Assembly (NCBI GenBank): GCA_033961575.1 | Contig: CM066728.1 | Span: 36,332,352-36,396,351 of the forward strand | DNA length: 64,000 bases | Reading direction: 5' to 3' | Origin: Aselliscus stoliczkanus | Lineage: Eukaryota > Chordata > Mammalia > Chiroptera > Hipposideridae | Shown: positions 36,171-48,445 of the stretch, one piece after another | How positions within the stretch are numbered: position 1 is the first letter of the stretch | Layout of the letters: the number at the start of each line of letters is the position of its first letter | Program-made: the position numbers and the translations under genes | The notes under the pieces: model-generated | What the model saw: the letters and a program-made list of their open reading frames with translations, nothing else | The model's database searches: none | Told to the model about the DNA's origin: nothing

Positions 36171-36690
36171 TACTTGTTGCCAGCTCTGCTGCTTCCAGAA
36201 TTCAGGAACACTTGAAATCAAAGTCATGTTAGGCTCCTTACCAGCCTGTATTAGGGATGTGGCAAAGCAAGGGGATAACAGGGTCTAGGAAATCAAGGCA
36301 AGGTGAAAGAGGAACGCTCAGACATAGGAATAATCTGGGCCTGGAAGAAACCCTGAAAACCTCGAGTTCAAGGAAGATGGTAGGGATGAGACACTGGAAC
36401 GTGTGATCACACAGAGAAGTTGAGTTGGCCATTTCCTTCCCCTGATCATTAATGAGATCCAGTCTCGTTTCCCTTCCATTTCTTAATTTCCAGGCAGATC
36501 CTTTGAGAGACAGTGAAAGTACTAAGAAGTCTCCCATGTGGGTATCCCTGGGAAAGGCAGGGGAGGACATTGGCTTGGAACCTGGAGACACCCAAAGCAG
36601 GCCTAATAGCTTGAGAGATAGAATGAGTATGGACTATGCTCTTTGGTCCACTGCTAAAATATTGTATCTCAAATAATTTTATAGCAAGTA
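36171..36690. other. Intergenic sequence, nothing identified
   Basis: Includes a chance 117-codon minus-strand frame (36591-36238) with no family resemblance. No gene supported. Confidence 0.4.
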
Positions 36691-36694
36691 ACTT

Positions 36695-39600
36695 CTCTTT
36701 TTCTGCATTTGTCCATCTTACCCCCTTTTCCTTGTATAGTTAAGCTGTTTGTACTTAACAATATATCTGAGAATCATACCATGTGAAGAATTTTCCCACT
36801 CTTTTTTGTAGCTGTATAGAATTCATATGGACATACTATAGTTTATTCAGTTACACTCTTTTTAGAATCATTCACTACTTTTCAATATTTTTCAATTGCA
36901 AACAAGTAACCTTGAAAATACACATTTTTATTTTGTTGGAGGTATACCTTTACAGTAAATTATTGGACATGGGATTGCTAAATCAAATAGTAAATGCATA
37001 TCTATTTTTGTTAGATATTGCTAAATTTTCCTCCAAAAGTGTTATACCAGTTGTAATTCCACCAGAAATGCATGAGAGTGCCTGTTTCTCCATTATCTAG
37101 ACAGAAGATGTTGTCACACTTTTAATTTTCCTTAATCTCATGTGTGAGAAATAGTATCTTAGTGTAGTTTTAATTTGTGTGTATATAACTATGATTGTGG
37201 GTGAAAATTTTATCCAATGATTAATGACCATTTGTATCTTTTTAATGCATTTTCTGTGTCATATCTTTTGCCCATTTTTCTATTGTTCTTTTTTTTTTTA
37301 CACATTCCGTCCATTTTTAAGAGTTTTCTATATATTAAGGATAGTTACCCTATGTTGCAATATTTTCTTCCAGTGTCCATTGTTTTTTGAATGTGTTTAT
37401 GGGTTTCTTTTTGTCTTTGCTTTGCTATGCAAGTTTTAAAATTTTTATCTAGTCACATTTCTTAACCTTATATTTTATAGTCTCTGGATTTTTAATCATA
37501 GTTAGAAAACGCTTTCTACTCCCAGGTTATAAAGGAACTCACTTATGTTTTCTTTTAGTACTTATTCTGTTTTTGCCTCCCTTTTTCCTTTTGTTTTTTT
37601 ACATTTAGATTTTTGATACACTTGGAGTTTATTCTTGAGTATAGTCTGAGGTATGTATTTAATTTTGTCATTTTCTACACAGCAAACCTGTTTCCCAGCA
37701 CATTTTATTGAAAAACTATGTTTTTCCCCTCAGTGATATGTGATGTTACCTTTATCGTATACAAAATTTTCATATGCACATGGATCTATTTCTGTTTGTT
37801 CATCTGTTCATGCTATGGTCTTATGTTGCTTTAGTTACAGAGACTTTATAATATATTTTAATATCTAGTATGACTAGGCATTCTTCATAGGTTTCTGTTT
37901 CAGTTTTGTCCTGGCTGGCCTGTTTGCTTTCCCATATGAACTTTAGTATCAACTTGTCTAGCTCCACAACATCTTGTAGGTATTTTTATTGGGATTGCAT
38001 CAACTTTATAAATCATAGGGAAAACAGATATCTTTTACGATGCTGAGTCATTCTAACCCAAAAACAAGAAATGTCTTTAAATTACTTCAAACATACCTTA
38101 ATATTTTCCAGGAGTGGTTTAAAATTTTTCTTTAACCTATAAGAGTTTTTGCATATTTTAAAAGTTTGTTTCTAAGTATTTAATCGACTTTATTGCTATT
38201 GAAAGAGGGATTTTTCTCTATCATTATGTCCTGTAACTGGCTATTGTTTGAATATATAAAGTTTATTAATTTCCTTGTATTAATTTTGTATCTAACTGAA
38301 TACTTCATCGACATCTTGCTGAACTCTTCGAATAAGTTTTATAATTGATATGCTGGAGATTTTGAGGTATACAAAAATATTGTCTGCAAATAGAGATAGC
38401 TTTACATTTTTAAATCTATTTTTATGTCTCTAATGGATTTCTCTTGTCTAATTTATTGCATTGGCTAATGATACCAGTACAAGGTAGAATAGCGAAAAGA
38501 TTGTGAACATTTTTGCTTTGTTTTTAGTCTGAGTAGAATTATCTTAAGGGTTTATTCATGAAGTAAGTTTAACTTAGGTTTATATATTTAATCATGTTAA
38601 GGGAGTATCCATCAATCCTGTTTTCTTGATTTTTCTGTCAGAAATGGGTGTTGATTTTTGTCAAATGATTTTTCAAAATCTATGGAGATAATTGTATGTT
38701 TTATTCCTTAGATCTATTAATATAGTATATTATGTTAATGGTTTCCTAATACTGAACCACCCTTGCATTTTAACAAATCCCACCTGATCATGATGTGTTA
38801 TTTCTTTATTTGTGGTGTTTGTTGTATCCTCTTTGCTAATATCTTATTTAGTATTTTGAATTAGTATTTATTAGTGATATTGGTCTGTAACTGTTTCACA
38901 CTGTCTATCAGGTTCAGTTATATTTGCTATACAAAAATAATTAGGAAGTTTCCCTTCATTTATAGCACCCTGAAACAATTTATGGAACGTTGGGGCTATC
39001 TCTGGTCTTTGAGCATTTCTTTTTTTTTGTTTTTTTTTTTTTTTTGAGGGCAGTGTCACCGGCCCTCATGTGGGACCTGAACCGGGGCTGCTGGCTTCCT
39101 AAGCCAGTGCTTAACCACCGTGCCACTCGGCCGGCCCCTTTAAGCATTTCTTAGAATGCTATGAAACCACCTGGCCTAAGCTTCTGTGGGATGGTTCCTT
39201 GATGACTTTTGTAATTGCTCCTAGTCTGTTTAAGCTTTCATTTTAAAATGACATTGCTTTTGCTTATCTCTATTTCATTAGTAAGTTATTCAATTTATTG
39301 GAGTTTTAAATATATTTGCATAGAGCTCTGCAAAGTAACCTCTTATACTTTCTAAAATTTCTTCTGTTTCACTACTTGCCTGTTATAATTTCTTCTATTT
39401 TTCTTCTCATTTTGCTTCTTGATCAAATTATCCAATGGTCTGTCTATTTTGTTAGCTTTTTCAATATTATGTCTAATCTGTTTCTCTAACTCATTAATTC
39501 TGCTTTTATCATTATTATTTCTCTTTTTTACATTCTCTAAATTTATTTTGTTTTTTTAAGCTTGGAATTTAATTTATTTGAATTATTTTGTATTTAATAC

Positions 39601-39949
39601 TATGGACTTTTCTCTGATCATTGTTTTAAATGTATGTAATAGATTATGATATGTGGTGTAATCATTATTTCAGTTTTTATTTTCTCTTTCATTCAAGAGC
39701 TGTTCAGTAGAAAATTTCATTGATTTTTAGGTAAAAAGGGCTTTAAAATCTTTTTAAAATAACTTCTAGTTTTATTGCCTAATAGTGATTGGAGACCACT
39801 GTTTATAACATTCCTACTTTGTAGAATTTACTGGTGTAAACTTTGTATTCCAATATATGATCAATATTTGTGAGAATTTGATTGATATATTTTGATCCAA
39901 TAGCATATTGAGAAGATTTAGTCTCTAGTATTAAGATACAACATTCGAA
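36695..39949 (-). mobile_element. Ancient L1, antisense, heavily diverged
   Basis: L1 landmarks in antisense: 'tttgcccatttttctattg', 'cccagcacattttattgaa', 'tgatcatgatgtgttattt' and 'tccaatatatgatcaatat', running from the 3' region through ORF2 toward the endonuclease. All frames are broken. A SINE (39021-39137) interrupts it, and it continues after another SINE at 40100-40340. Confidence 0.85.
39021..39137 (-). mobile_element. tRNA-derived SINE (GGCCGG type) inside ancient L1
   Basis: The T run and GAGGGCAGTGTCACCGGCCC on plus, ending at CTCGGCCGGCCC, make it antisense. Flanks TTTGAGCATTTCT (39008-39020) and TTTAAGCATTTCT (just after 39137) form the target duplication with one mismatch. Confidence 0.9.
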
Positions 39950-40100
39950 GGGCTGGCCGAGTGGCTCAGTTGGGTAAGAGCTCGCTTAAGAGTACAAGCT
40001 GAGCTCTGAGCAACAGCAGTTGGATGCCCAGCCTGAGCTGAGCTGCCACTGAGTTGCCAACAGGTGGCAGGATGGCTCAGCTAAAAAAAAAAAATAATAA
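39950..40100 (+). mobile_element. tRNA-derived SINE, second subtype
   Basis: It starts GGGCTGGCCGAGTGGCTCAG, has a tRNA-like head, then 'cctgagctgagctgccact' and an A tail. Flanks ACAACATTCGA and ATAACATTTGA suggest an 11-bp duplication with two mismatches. It interrupts an ancient L1 that resumes after it. Confidence 0.8.
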
Positions 40101-40340
40101 TAACATTTGATATATATCCATAAAATCTACATGATGGTTTATGTTGTTTAGATCTTTAATATCAATACCTGGTTTTGTCTGCTTAAGCTGTCTTATGCTG
40201 TGAATGGTATGTTAAAATTTCTTATCATTAGCTTATATCTGTTCCTTTGTATCTTGAGTACCTTTGGCTTTATAAAAGTCATTTGCCATGTTATTTGTTA
40301 TTATAGACGTTCATAAATGTCATATCTTTTTGTAAATTTG
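40101..40340 (-). repeat. Continuation of ancient antisense L1
   Basis: 'atcaatacctggttttgt' and 'cttatcattagcttatatc' resemble the antisense of the L1 endonuclease coding region, continuous with the copy before the SINE. Confidence 0.65.
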
Positions 40341-41020
40341 GCTCAAAAATCAAATGTGTATTTCTATACAGAAGTTCATTGTTGTGTAAATAAGTAGGAA
40401 AATATTTGTATAAATAAATAAGTACAATGTTTAAATTAATAATTTAAAATAAAATATAGAAATAGAGAATTACCACTGGGAACACATCACAATAATAATT
40501 TTGCCAGGCAAGATACACCAATGAATACTAAAATGGGTAGGTAAAAATTTGAGAATAAATAGAATTTGCATAGTTTCCAAGTATTTCTTTCAGGATACTT
40601 ATATTAACTACAAAAAAAGAAAGGTAACTTTCCAGAGGAGGAACTCAGCAGACACCATCTTAATCCAGTAACTAAAGTTAACATCACCAGTAATAAGACA
40701 TAACAACATTATAAATCCCTTGAAAAATAGAAATACAATACCATTTTTGTGGAGGGACAAACTACAAAATAACTGATTAGTACTCTTCAAAAAGTGTCAA
40801 GGTCATGAAAGAAGAAAGAAGACTGGAAGATTTACAATAAAATGCTGTGTAAGATCCCAAATAATATCCTACAACAGAAAAAGGACATTAGTGGGAAAAA
40901 ATGGTGGAATTCAAATAAAGTGTGTAGTTAATAATATATTTCCAATGTTAGTTTTCTGTTCTTGTTTACTGTGGTTATATGAGATGTTAACATCAGAGGC
41001 AGCATATTGAGGAATAAAAG
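40341..41020. other. Intergenic sequence, nothing identified
   Basis: AT-rich, with no gene or clear repeat. Confidence 0.5.
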
Positions 41021-41024
41021 AAAA

Positions 41025-41780
41025 ACACTGTAGAAGATGGCAGAACAGAGAGACGCTGTGACAACTACCTCCCAAATCACACCAAAATTACAAATAATTT
41101 ATACAACATTCAACCCCGGAAGTCCCTGGGACACTGGATGAGCAGAACCTCTAAACGAAGGACCTAAAGAGGAGGCCACGTCAAGTCTGGTAGGAGGGGC
41201 GCCGACGAGAGAGGGCGAGCCCCGTGAGGGATGCCCCAGCTGTGGGGAGGCTTCTCTGGTTGGGGGAGAGACCCTCCGGCCCCACACCCAGCTCACCAGC
41301 CCAGAGTTACTTTGCTAGGAAGAGGAGTTCCAAGATAGCGGGCAGTAGAAATTAGTGAGGACTCTCTTTGCTCAGCTTGGTGAGGCTGAGGGCGGCTGGA
41401 GAACCAGTGGAGCAGCACACAGACTCACTCACTGGTGAGCGCTCACCGGGTTCCTTGTGGAGGGAGTAGCTGTGTGAGCGGGACCCAGGAGCCTGTGGGG
41501 ACGGACTGAACTGAGAGCCTTTGGCACGGGAGCTGGAGGTTTTGGGACCATTGTTCTCCCGGTGTGGAGCTTGCATGCGAGTGGTGTAAGGAGGGCACCA
41601 TTTTGTCAGGGTTGGGCCCTCCCACAGAGGGTTAGGTCTGGGACCTCATTGTTCTGATGGAATTGGCGCAGGAGTCCGTGTGTGCATGCGTGCACCGCAT
41701 GCTGCCTTGGAGCCCCACCATCAACACGGCTTGTGCTGCGTAGCCAGGGAAACAAACAAAAAAGACCACTGTATTTTCAA
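41025..41780 (+). repeat. L1 5' UTR fragment, sense orientation
   Basis: It begins near GTAGAAGATGGCAGAACAG, a L1-type 5' start with the GAAGATGGC motif, followed by about 750 bases that are GC-richer than the surroundings, with 'gagaccctccggccccac'. No ORF1 follows; at about 41784 the sequence switches to an antisense L1 3' end. Confidence 0.6.
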
Positions 41781-41783
41781 GAG

Positions 41784-42935
41784 ACCTTTTTTTTAAAAAA
41801 AAATTAGTTTTAGATTTACAAAAAATTGAGCAAGTAGTATAGAGGGTTCCCATATACTCCTGCACCTCCCAGCCACAGTTTCCCCTATCAGCTTACATTA
41901 GTGTATTATATTTGTTACAATTAATGAACAAATATTGATGCATTACTATTAACCAACATCCACACTTTACATCTACTTTTGGTTTTTGTGTTGTATAAAT
42001 TTTGACAAGTACATATATATAATGTATCCACCACTGCAGTATCAGACAGAGTACTTTCACTGCCTTAAAAAATCCCATGTGTCCCACTTATTCGAGTCTG
42101 TCTCTCTTCCCCACTTCACAACCCTGGCAACCACTGATCTTTCTAGTGCCTCTATAGTTTTGCCTTTTCTAGAATGTCATATAGTCGTCAGTTATAGAAT
42201 GTCACACAGTATACAGTATTTTAGACTGATTTTTTTCACTTAGCAATAAACATTTAAGCTTCCATGTCTTTTTGTGACTTAAGAGCTCTTTCTTTTTATC
42301 ACTTAATCATATTCCATTGCGTGGAGGCAAAAACAGCTTGATTTTCCATTCACCCATTGAAGCGCCCTCCATTGCTTCTAACTTTTGGCAATTATGAATA
42401 AAGCTAATAAAATATTTGTGTGCAGGTTTTTGTGTGGATAAATTTTTTCAGTTCAGTTGGGTAAATACTTAGGAACATAATTGCTTGATTGTATGGTAAG
42501 ACTATGTTTAGTTTTATTAAGAAACTGCCAAACTGTCTTCCAAAATGGCTGTACCATTTTGCATTCCCTCCAGCAGTGAATGACAGTTTCTGGTAATCTA
42601 CATCCTTGTCAGCATTTGGTGTTGTCAGTGTTTTGGATTCTAGCCAGTCTAATAGGTGTGTAGTGGTATCTCATCATTGTGATTTGCATTTCCCTGATGG
42701 CATGTGATGTTCAGCATCTTTTTATATGTTTATTTTCCATCTTACATATTTTTTTGGTGAGGTATTTGGGTGTCTGTTCAGATCTTTGCCCACTTTTCAT
42801 TGTTGTTTTTTTTTTCTTATTATTGAGTTTTAAGAGTTCTTTGTATATTTTGGATACAAGTCCTTAATCAAATATGTGTTTAGCAAATATTTTATCACCA
42901 TCTCTGACTTGTCTTTTTTTGTTTTTTGTTTTTTA
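41784..42935 (-). mobile_element. Old L1 3' end, antisense
   Basis: It opens with the T/A-rich tail and 'ttagttttagatttacaaaa', then 3' UTR and ORF2 C-terminal antisense text such as 'aactgccaaactgtcttcca', 'ccctccagcagtgaatgac' and 'gatttgcatttccctgatg'. Broken frames throughout; truncated at its 5' end. Confidence 0.85.
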
Positions 42936-43129
42936 CCTTATCTTCTAAAGGTGAATATTTCCATAAAGAGCAGAGATCAGCAGAATTACCAAATGCTGCC
43001 CTCTTTGGCTACACTGTATACAGTGATATATGTCCCTATAAACATTAAAATTTTATTTTAATGAGGTTAGATAGTTTTACAGAGCCATAATGAGCAGACC
43101 CTTTTTGTTGTCCTTGGAAAGAACCTGAT

Positions 43130-43457
43130 TTACCTCTAGGATCCAATTCAAGAAAATGCTCTTTTAGGGGAACAGACGGATGCATGTCCTTTTAGGGAGA
43201 TCACTTCATGGACAGATTAGTGGCCTTACCACTGCACTGTACATCTGAAGCTGCCACTGAATAATATTATATGTCAACTATAATTTAACACATATATAGT
43301 CATGGGATGTGGAATATAGTGTAGGGACGGAGTCTATGGAATTGTAATAGATATGTATGATATCAGGGGTGGGGGTGCAGGGCAGGGGAGGGGGAGGGGG
43401 AGTCACTTTGTAAGGGGTGGAAAAGGTAACTATTGCATAGTTTTGTACATCTGTAAC

Positions 43458-43489
<32 letters not shown>

Positions 43490-43500
43490 TAAAATTTTTA
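43130..43500 (+). repeat. L1 3' UTR fragment, sense
   Basis: G-rich 3' UTR text ('gatatcaggggtgggggtgc', 'agggggagggggagtcact'), then 'tagttttgtacatctgtaac' and a (TAA)n/A tail at 43457-43510, typical of a 5'-truncated L1. Confidence 0.75.
43457..43488. repeat. (TAA)n at an L1 tail
   Basis: About ten TAA units, probably grown from the L1 A tail. Confidence 0.9.
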
Positions 43501-43510
43501 AAAAAAAGAA

Positions 43511-44395
43511 AAGAAAATGCTACATCCAAAGTTATATAACAGTTTCTCTACTTACCATCTCATCAGTTTATAAAAGGGTGAGAATGATGTCAGTGTTGTG
43601 GATTTTACAGTAATGATTATATCTACCTTTGTAACTCTTTTATTATCCAAAGCTTGATTATGCCAAGTTTATCTTTTCCCTAAGATCCAAGCCATCCATC
43701 TTTCTTTTCTGCCTGGCTCAAAACTACTTCAGCTAGCCCAAAGAAGTCATTGGCTCAATAGTTGCACCACATCATAGATCTTTTTAAATAAATAAAATGT
43801 ACTTGTTCCCTACATTTCCATTTTTGGATGAAGGAACCCTGTGACAAAACCAGCAATTAAATAAGTTGATATTTCAAACACATATTTTTCCTGGGCACTG
43901 CATATTGGAGGGAGGTATGGAAAGTTTTCCTCTATCAACATGTTAGATCAGATGAATAAGGTTGTACAATAGCCAGAAATAGACTTTGTTTAGCACACTT
44001 TATACTTTTGTTTAAAATTAGTTTCAGTCGGATTCTAGTAGAATCTGATTTAGGGTGGACAGGTGTTCTAAGTAGTCTTACAAGCCTTGGTTTGTTCCAA
44101 GGTGTGAGCCATTCCTTATATCAGATAGATCGATCTCTAGATAGGCCCTAGCCTCAGGATTGAATTTCAGGCCAGCAACTATAAGAGTTCATAACTCATT
44201 TCCTAGCTATGAGAATTTGCTTATCAAAAAGGGCCTTTTCTACACTGTAAAATTATGATCTTAACAAGCTACTTCCTTGTAGTAAATGCAATTTGTATTT
44301 TTGATACTTACATGTACCAAGAAATGTGCTAGGTGCTGAACAGGGATGGAATGGTGAATTTATTTCTATTCTTGAGAAGGCTGTCTGAGGGGTAG
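43511..44395. other. Intergenic sequence, nothing identified
   Basis: No gene or clear repeat seen. Confidence 0.5.
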
Positions 44396-44399
44396 TAAG

Positions 44400-44512
44400 A
44401 GATCTGTAATTAGCCATCCAGTGGTTCTGCTACTTCAAGTACTTGCTTATTAGGTATGTGACTTGCACCAGGTTATGAACATTTTAAATTCCAGTTCTCT
44501 GTTATTTAAAAT
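44400..44512 (+). repeat. MIR SINE fragment
   Basis: 'ggttctgctacttcaagtac', 'tatgtgacttgcacca' and 'tattt(aaa)atggaataat' follow the MIR core order; interrupted by the SINE at 44524. Confidence 0.5.
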
Positions 44513-44523
44513 GGAATAATATA

Positions 44524-44703
44524 GGGGTGGCTGGTTAGCTCAGGTGGTTAGAGCACAGACTCATAATACCAAGGTTGCTGGTTGGATTCCCACATGGGCC
44601 AGTGAAATGCACCCTCCACAACTAGATTGAAAATAATGACTTGACTTGGAGCTGATGAGTCCCAGAAAAACACACTATTCCCCAATAAACTTTAAAAAAA
44701 TAA
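44524..44703 (+). mobile_element. VES-type tRNA-derived SINE
   Basis: It has the tRNA-like head GGCTGGTTAGCTCAGGTGG and B box GGTTGGATTCCC, then 'caccctccacaactagatt', 'gacttgacttggagctgatg' and 'ctattccccaataaac' before an A tail. A perfect 11-bp duplication GGAATAATATA flanks it (44513-44523 and 44704-44714). This long SINE body is characteristic of bats. Confidence 0.93.
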
Positions 44704-44714
44704 GGAATAATATA

Positions 44715-45710
44715 TAACAATATATTAATATTGTTAATAATTCTATTAATATAATTATTATAATTAGATTAAATTATGTTCATAATATAATTTAATATTA
44801 TAATTTAGTAATTCCACTAATATAGCTAAAATAAAATAAAGATAATAATCATCATGGGGTCTCAGGAAGGGGTAAATAAAATAATGTTTGTAAAATTTAT
44901 AAATAATAAATATTTGTAAAGCATCTAATATAGTGGTGGGCACACATCTAACACTCAATAACTTTTAGCCATTGTTGTGACAGAGATTACAATCTTGTTG
45001 AAACAATAATAAACACAGTTGTTAAATAAGAAACCCATGATACCTGCCAAAAGATGTGATAAGGTGATTATTTCTATAAGACTTAAAAGCAGGAAAAACA
45101 GATATGAATAAAAGTAGCTTGAAAAAGCTTAGCTGAAAGAAACACCATGCCTGCCATGGTGTTTTATTCATAGCTTTCCTCCTTCTATGTCAGCGCACTT
45201 AGCATATAAAATGTGCTCAATGAACATTGGCAGTTTGCGTGATTTAGCATTTGAGTTAGTAATCCCAGAGGTAGTTAGGATTTGTACAGGTAAGATGAGA
45301 ACATATGATCTTGGTGGAGCAGAAATGGAACAAAGATGCAAATGCAGAAACAAGAGTGGCATGCCTGCTGGTAACCATGACTACAGTAGCCATTGCTTAC
45401 CCATGTAGGATGGCAGTAAGTGGTCTGAGAAAGCCCAGGAAGAGATGGAGACCCTTTGGGAAGGCATAAGCACATGGATGGGTGGAAGGAACTTAATTTT
45501 ATGGTCATTGGGTGATTAATGAAAGCAACTGAGCAGAGAAGCAATCTTAATAAAATGACAGTTAAGAAAAGTAACCTCTCATAGTTGTGCAGAATTATTA
45601 AAAGGCAAGGCTATAGGGAAAAATTATTACTCACACATGTGAGACAATGAGAACACCAGTGACAAAGGGAGATGATAAAGGGGAAAACTTTCAATACTGA
45701 AGGTTATTTA
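44715..45710. other. Intergenic sequence, nothing firmly identified
   Basis: AT-rich up to about 45050. 45187-45544 gives chance frames on both strands. No gene supported. Confidence 0.45.
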
Positions 45711-45714
45711 TAGA

Positions 45715-45845
45715 TGTTATTTCATTTAACTTTCAGCTCATTTCACAGGTGAGGATACTGAGGCTCAGGGAGACTATTAGTATGCCAGGGAACCAGAATT
45801 CAAAAACAGGTTTTCTAGGCTCCAAGGCATGCTCTTTTTGATAGG
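45715..45845 (-). repeat. MIR SINE
   Basis: 'catttcacaggtgaggatac', 'tgaggctcagggaga' and 'ccagaattcaaaaacagg' follow antisense MIR order. Confidence 0.7.
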
Positions 45846-45849
45846 ACTT

Positions 45850-46415
45850 AATAATTGATTGACTGAAATATTTGGGGAGAAATTTATGATGATTTCGAAC
45901 TGATTGGGAATGTTTGGAAAAACGCTAACTAACAGTTATTGCGAAGAGAACCAGAGAAAGATAGTGAATTTAGCTGTCATATTGAAGTTGAAGAAACAGT
46001 GGGAATACAGTGCCAATATGCATAAAATAATTAGAGATGTGGGTCTGTCTGAAGCTTTCAGGACAAACCAGGGCTGAAAATCAACATCGGGAATTCAATG
46101 GAAACAATGGTATTAGATAATATAGCCTAGGCACAATAAAGAAAAGCCTTAGAACAGAGTCAGGAAAGTTCTAAGGCCAGGATTAGAAATGGAGCCTGTG
46201 AAGAAGACAGAAGATAAAATAAATAATCATTTAAAAAAATGTAATAAATTAGATAAGAAATGTGCAAGTAGATTTGTTTTTTTTTTTTTAATTAGGGCCC
46301 ATCAAATGCCACAGAGCTAAGTTTCAGGTGTATATTTGTAAATATAGAAAGGAGGGAGTCGAAGGTGAATGAAAGATAATGGGCAGAGTGAGCAGGGGAC
46401 AAAGACCAGTCTGGG
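45850..46415. other. Intergenic sequence, possible L2 debris
   Basis: Purine-rich text resembling diverged L2 antisense; not secure. Confidence 0.3.
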
Positions 46416-46419
46416 AGTG

Positions 46420-46570
46420 GAAGACGTGGATTGTAGTACCAGCTCTGTCATTCTGTGACCTTAGTGAAATTACCAAACATTCCCAGGCCTCAGTTTACAA
46501 ATTTGTGAAATTAGAGGTTTAGTCAAGGAGATTTCCAAAAGGTCACTCTCAGTGTTGAAACTATAAGGTT
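46420..46570 (+). repeat. MIR SINE
   Basis: 'taccagctctgtcattctg', 'gaccttagtgaaattacc' and 'ggcctcagtttacaaattt' match the MIR core. Confidence 0.85.
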
Positions 46571-46574
46571 AAAG

Positions 46575-47025
46575 GGAACATGTTTTAAAGTATATAGACA
46601 AGATCGGGTGCAGGATTTTATGATTCATTTATTTCTTTAACATCTGTTATGTCTGTAATTTATTATGTCTACGTCTATGTACTAGTATGTATAGTAGGAA
46701 AGGGGCAAAAACGTGTTTTCTAGTATAAATTCAAAGAATTTCAGAGATGCTCACAGATAACTACAAGGTAGAAAGTCCACATGTCACAAGAAAGAATTAA
46801 AGGGCTGTGGAAGCTCAAAGAAAAACAGAAGTTGTTTCCAACTGGAGAAGGGAGGGAAATGGCAAGGGCTGTGGAATGACCTACTGAAGGGCTCTCAGAA
46901 GGCTTCCATTATCCGCCCCTGTACAGATGAAGCACAGGAACAATTCATCAGTTAGTGAGAACAATGGTCTTCAGTCCTTCTGTTGGATGTCACTAAAGCA
47001 AGTCAGACCAACCTAGGAGTGCAAG
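46575..47025. other. Intergenic sequence, nothing identified
   Basis: No gene or clear repeat. Confidence 0.45.
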
Positions 47026-47029
47026 AACT

Positions 47030-47225
47030 GAGCAAGCCTGAGTTAAATTTTAGCTATGCTACTTACTAACTGTAACCTCCCCGTTTCAGCTCCAGCATTT
47101 ATAAACTGAGGATACTATCAGTACCTACATCACAAGGTTGCTGTACTGAGTATAAGAGATGATGCTTTTAAGTTCTTGGTGATGTGGGCATTACACAAAA
47201 CGCTCAATATACGTTAGCCATTGTT
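47030..47225 (+). repeat. MIR SINE
   Basis: 'gctatgctacttactaactg', 'actgaggatactatcagta', 'cacaaggttgctgtactgag' and the tail 'cgctcaatatacgttagcc' follow MIR end to end. Confidence 0.85.
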
Positions 47226-47865
47226 CTTTTCCTGAAGAGCTGATATTAGACCATTGTTGGGGAGTGGGAGAATTTCCTCCCCACCCTTCGTTAGTTCTTA
47301 TGGCTGGAACTATAAAACAATAATATTGACAAAAGACTAGATTAACAGGAGGAAAAACAATGTAATACATGTGCATGGGAGGATCACAACATGATGATCA
47401 AAACATAAAATAAGGCTCAAAGAAATGATCAAACCAAGCACCTTTTTATACTGCATAGACAAAGAAACAATAAATTTGTGAGAAATTGACTGAACAAAAG
47501 AAGTTGTGTTCATTATAAAGGAATCTAAGCAAGTTTTGGCTTTTTATTAATAAGGAATTAAAAACACAGTAAATTAAAAATGAGACAATAAGATTTGATT
47601 ACGCAGACTTCTTGGCTCTTAGTTAACTAGCAACACTGGGTGTTTTCCAGGTGCCAGGAGGATACCTTTCACATGGGAGATTTATTTCCTGCATTTGAGG
47701 ATACACAGGAGGGTCAAGATGCCCTTCTGGAACCAGCTGCTGGTCAAGTCACTTTAATTCAAAGTGACCAATATGCCATTGTGTGATATTTTAGGGTGGC
47801 TTGCCTTGGACCCCCACACCATCTATTCCTGACTTTGAGAGGTCCCACTAGGGTGAGATACTGAA
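47226..47865 (-). repeat. LTR-like repeat, copy 1
   Basis: Same family and orientation as 49565-50110. Shared phrases include 'acctttcacatgggag', 'caggagggtca', 'caagtcactttaattcaaa' and 'aaggctcaaagaaa'. On the minus strand it has an AATAAA-type signal upstream of the 'gagcctt' segment, as in an old retroviral LTR. The class is inferred. Edges approximate. Confidence 0.5.
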
Positions 47866-47869
47866 CTAG

Positions 47870-48430
47870 ATTACAAGACTTAGGTTTGATTTCTGGCTTT
47901 GTATTTAGTTAGTTGCTTAACTTTGTGGATGGGCTCTGTGTTGGGGCACCCCTTTAACACTTAGCCAGTCTGTTTACAACCTTGCCTAACCCTTCACTTC
48001 CTGTTTGCACCGAGTTTATAGGTCATCCAATAGTACTATGTAGGGTCTTCTCAGTTCTTTTCTGAGCACATCATGTACTAGGCATGTGCGTGGCTTTCCA
48101 TATTCCCCAGTACGCATGACTGTTTGTGAATGCCCTAATTTCCCCCAGAAACCCTCTCCCTGGCGTTGCCTTCTGTCTTTAGGCAGTCTCTTGTGGCATA
48201 TCTCAACTCTTGGCCCTAGGTGGCTCTGGCTGCAAGTTTTTCTGATCTCCTTACAATATTTTCAAGCAATGCTCATCTGTATTTCCTCCTTACACAGCAC
48301 TAATCAGAAAATGCCTGAGTACTGCTGTAAGGATCAAGTATGGGAATGTATTAACTTTCTTAAAAGATAATGCATAGGAAACCTTATTTTACAAAATGTT
48401 ACTTGTTTTGTGAGCCACATCACAGTTATA
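47870..48430. other. Intergenic sequence between two LTR-like repeats
   Basis: The first 70 bases look like a MIR fragment. The rest (48000-48390) has no recognised family and no retroviral coding sequence. Confidence 0.4.
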
Positions 48431-48445
48431 TCAGAAGGGTTTTTA

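Noticed and set aside
36238..36591. A 117-codon minus-strand frame with several L/S-rich segments
   Set aside because: No recognisable family; chance frame in non-coding DNA.
39950..40100. Possible tRNA genes because of A and B box-like sequence
   Set aside because: All such sites here carry SINE bodies, A tails and target duplications and do not fold into complete tRNAs.
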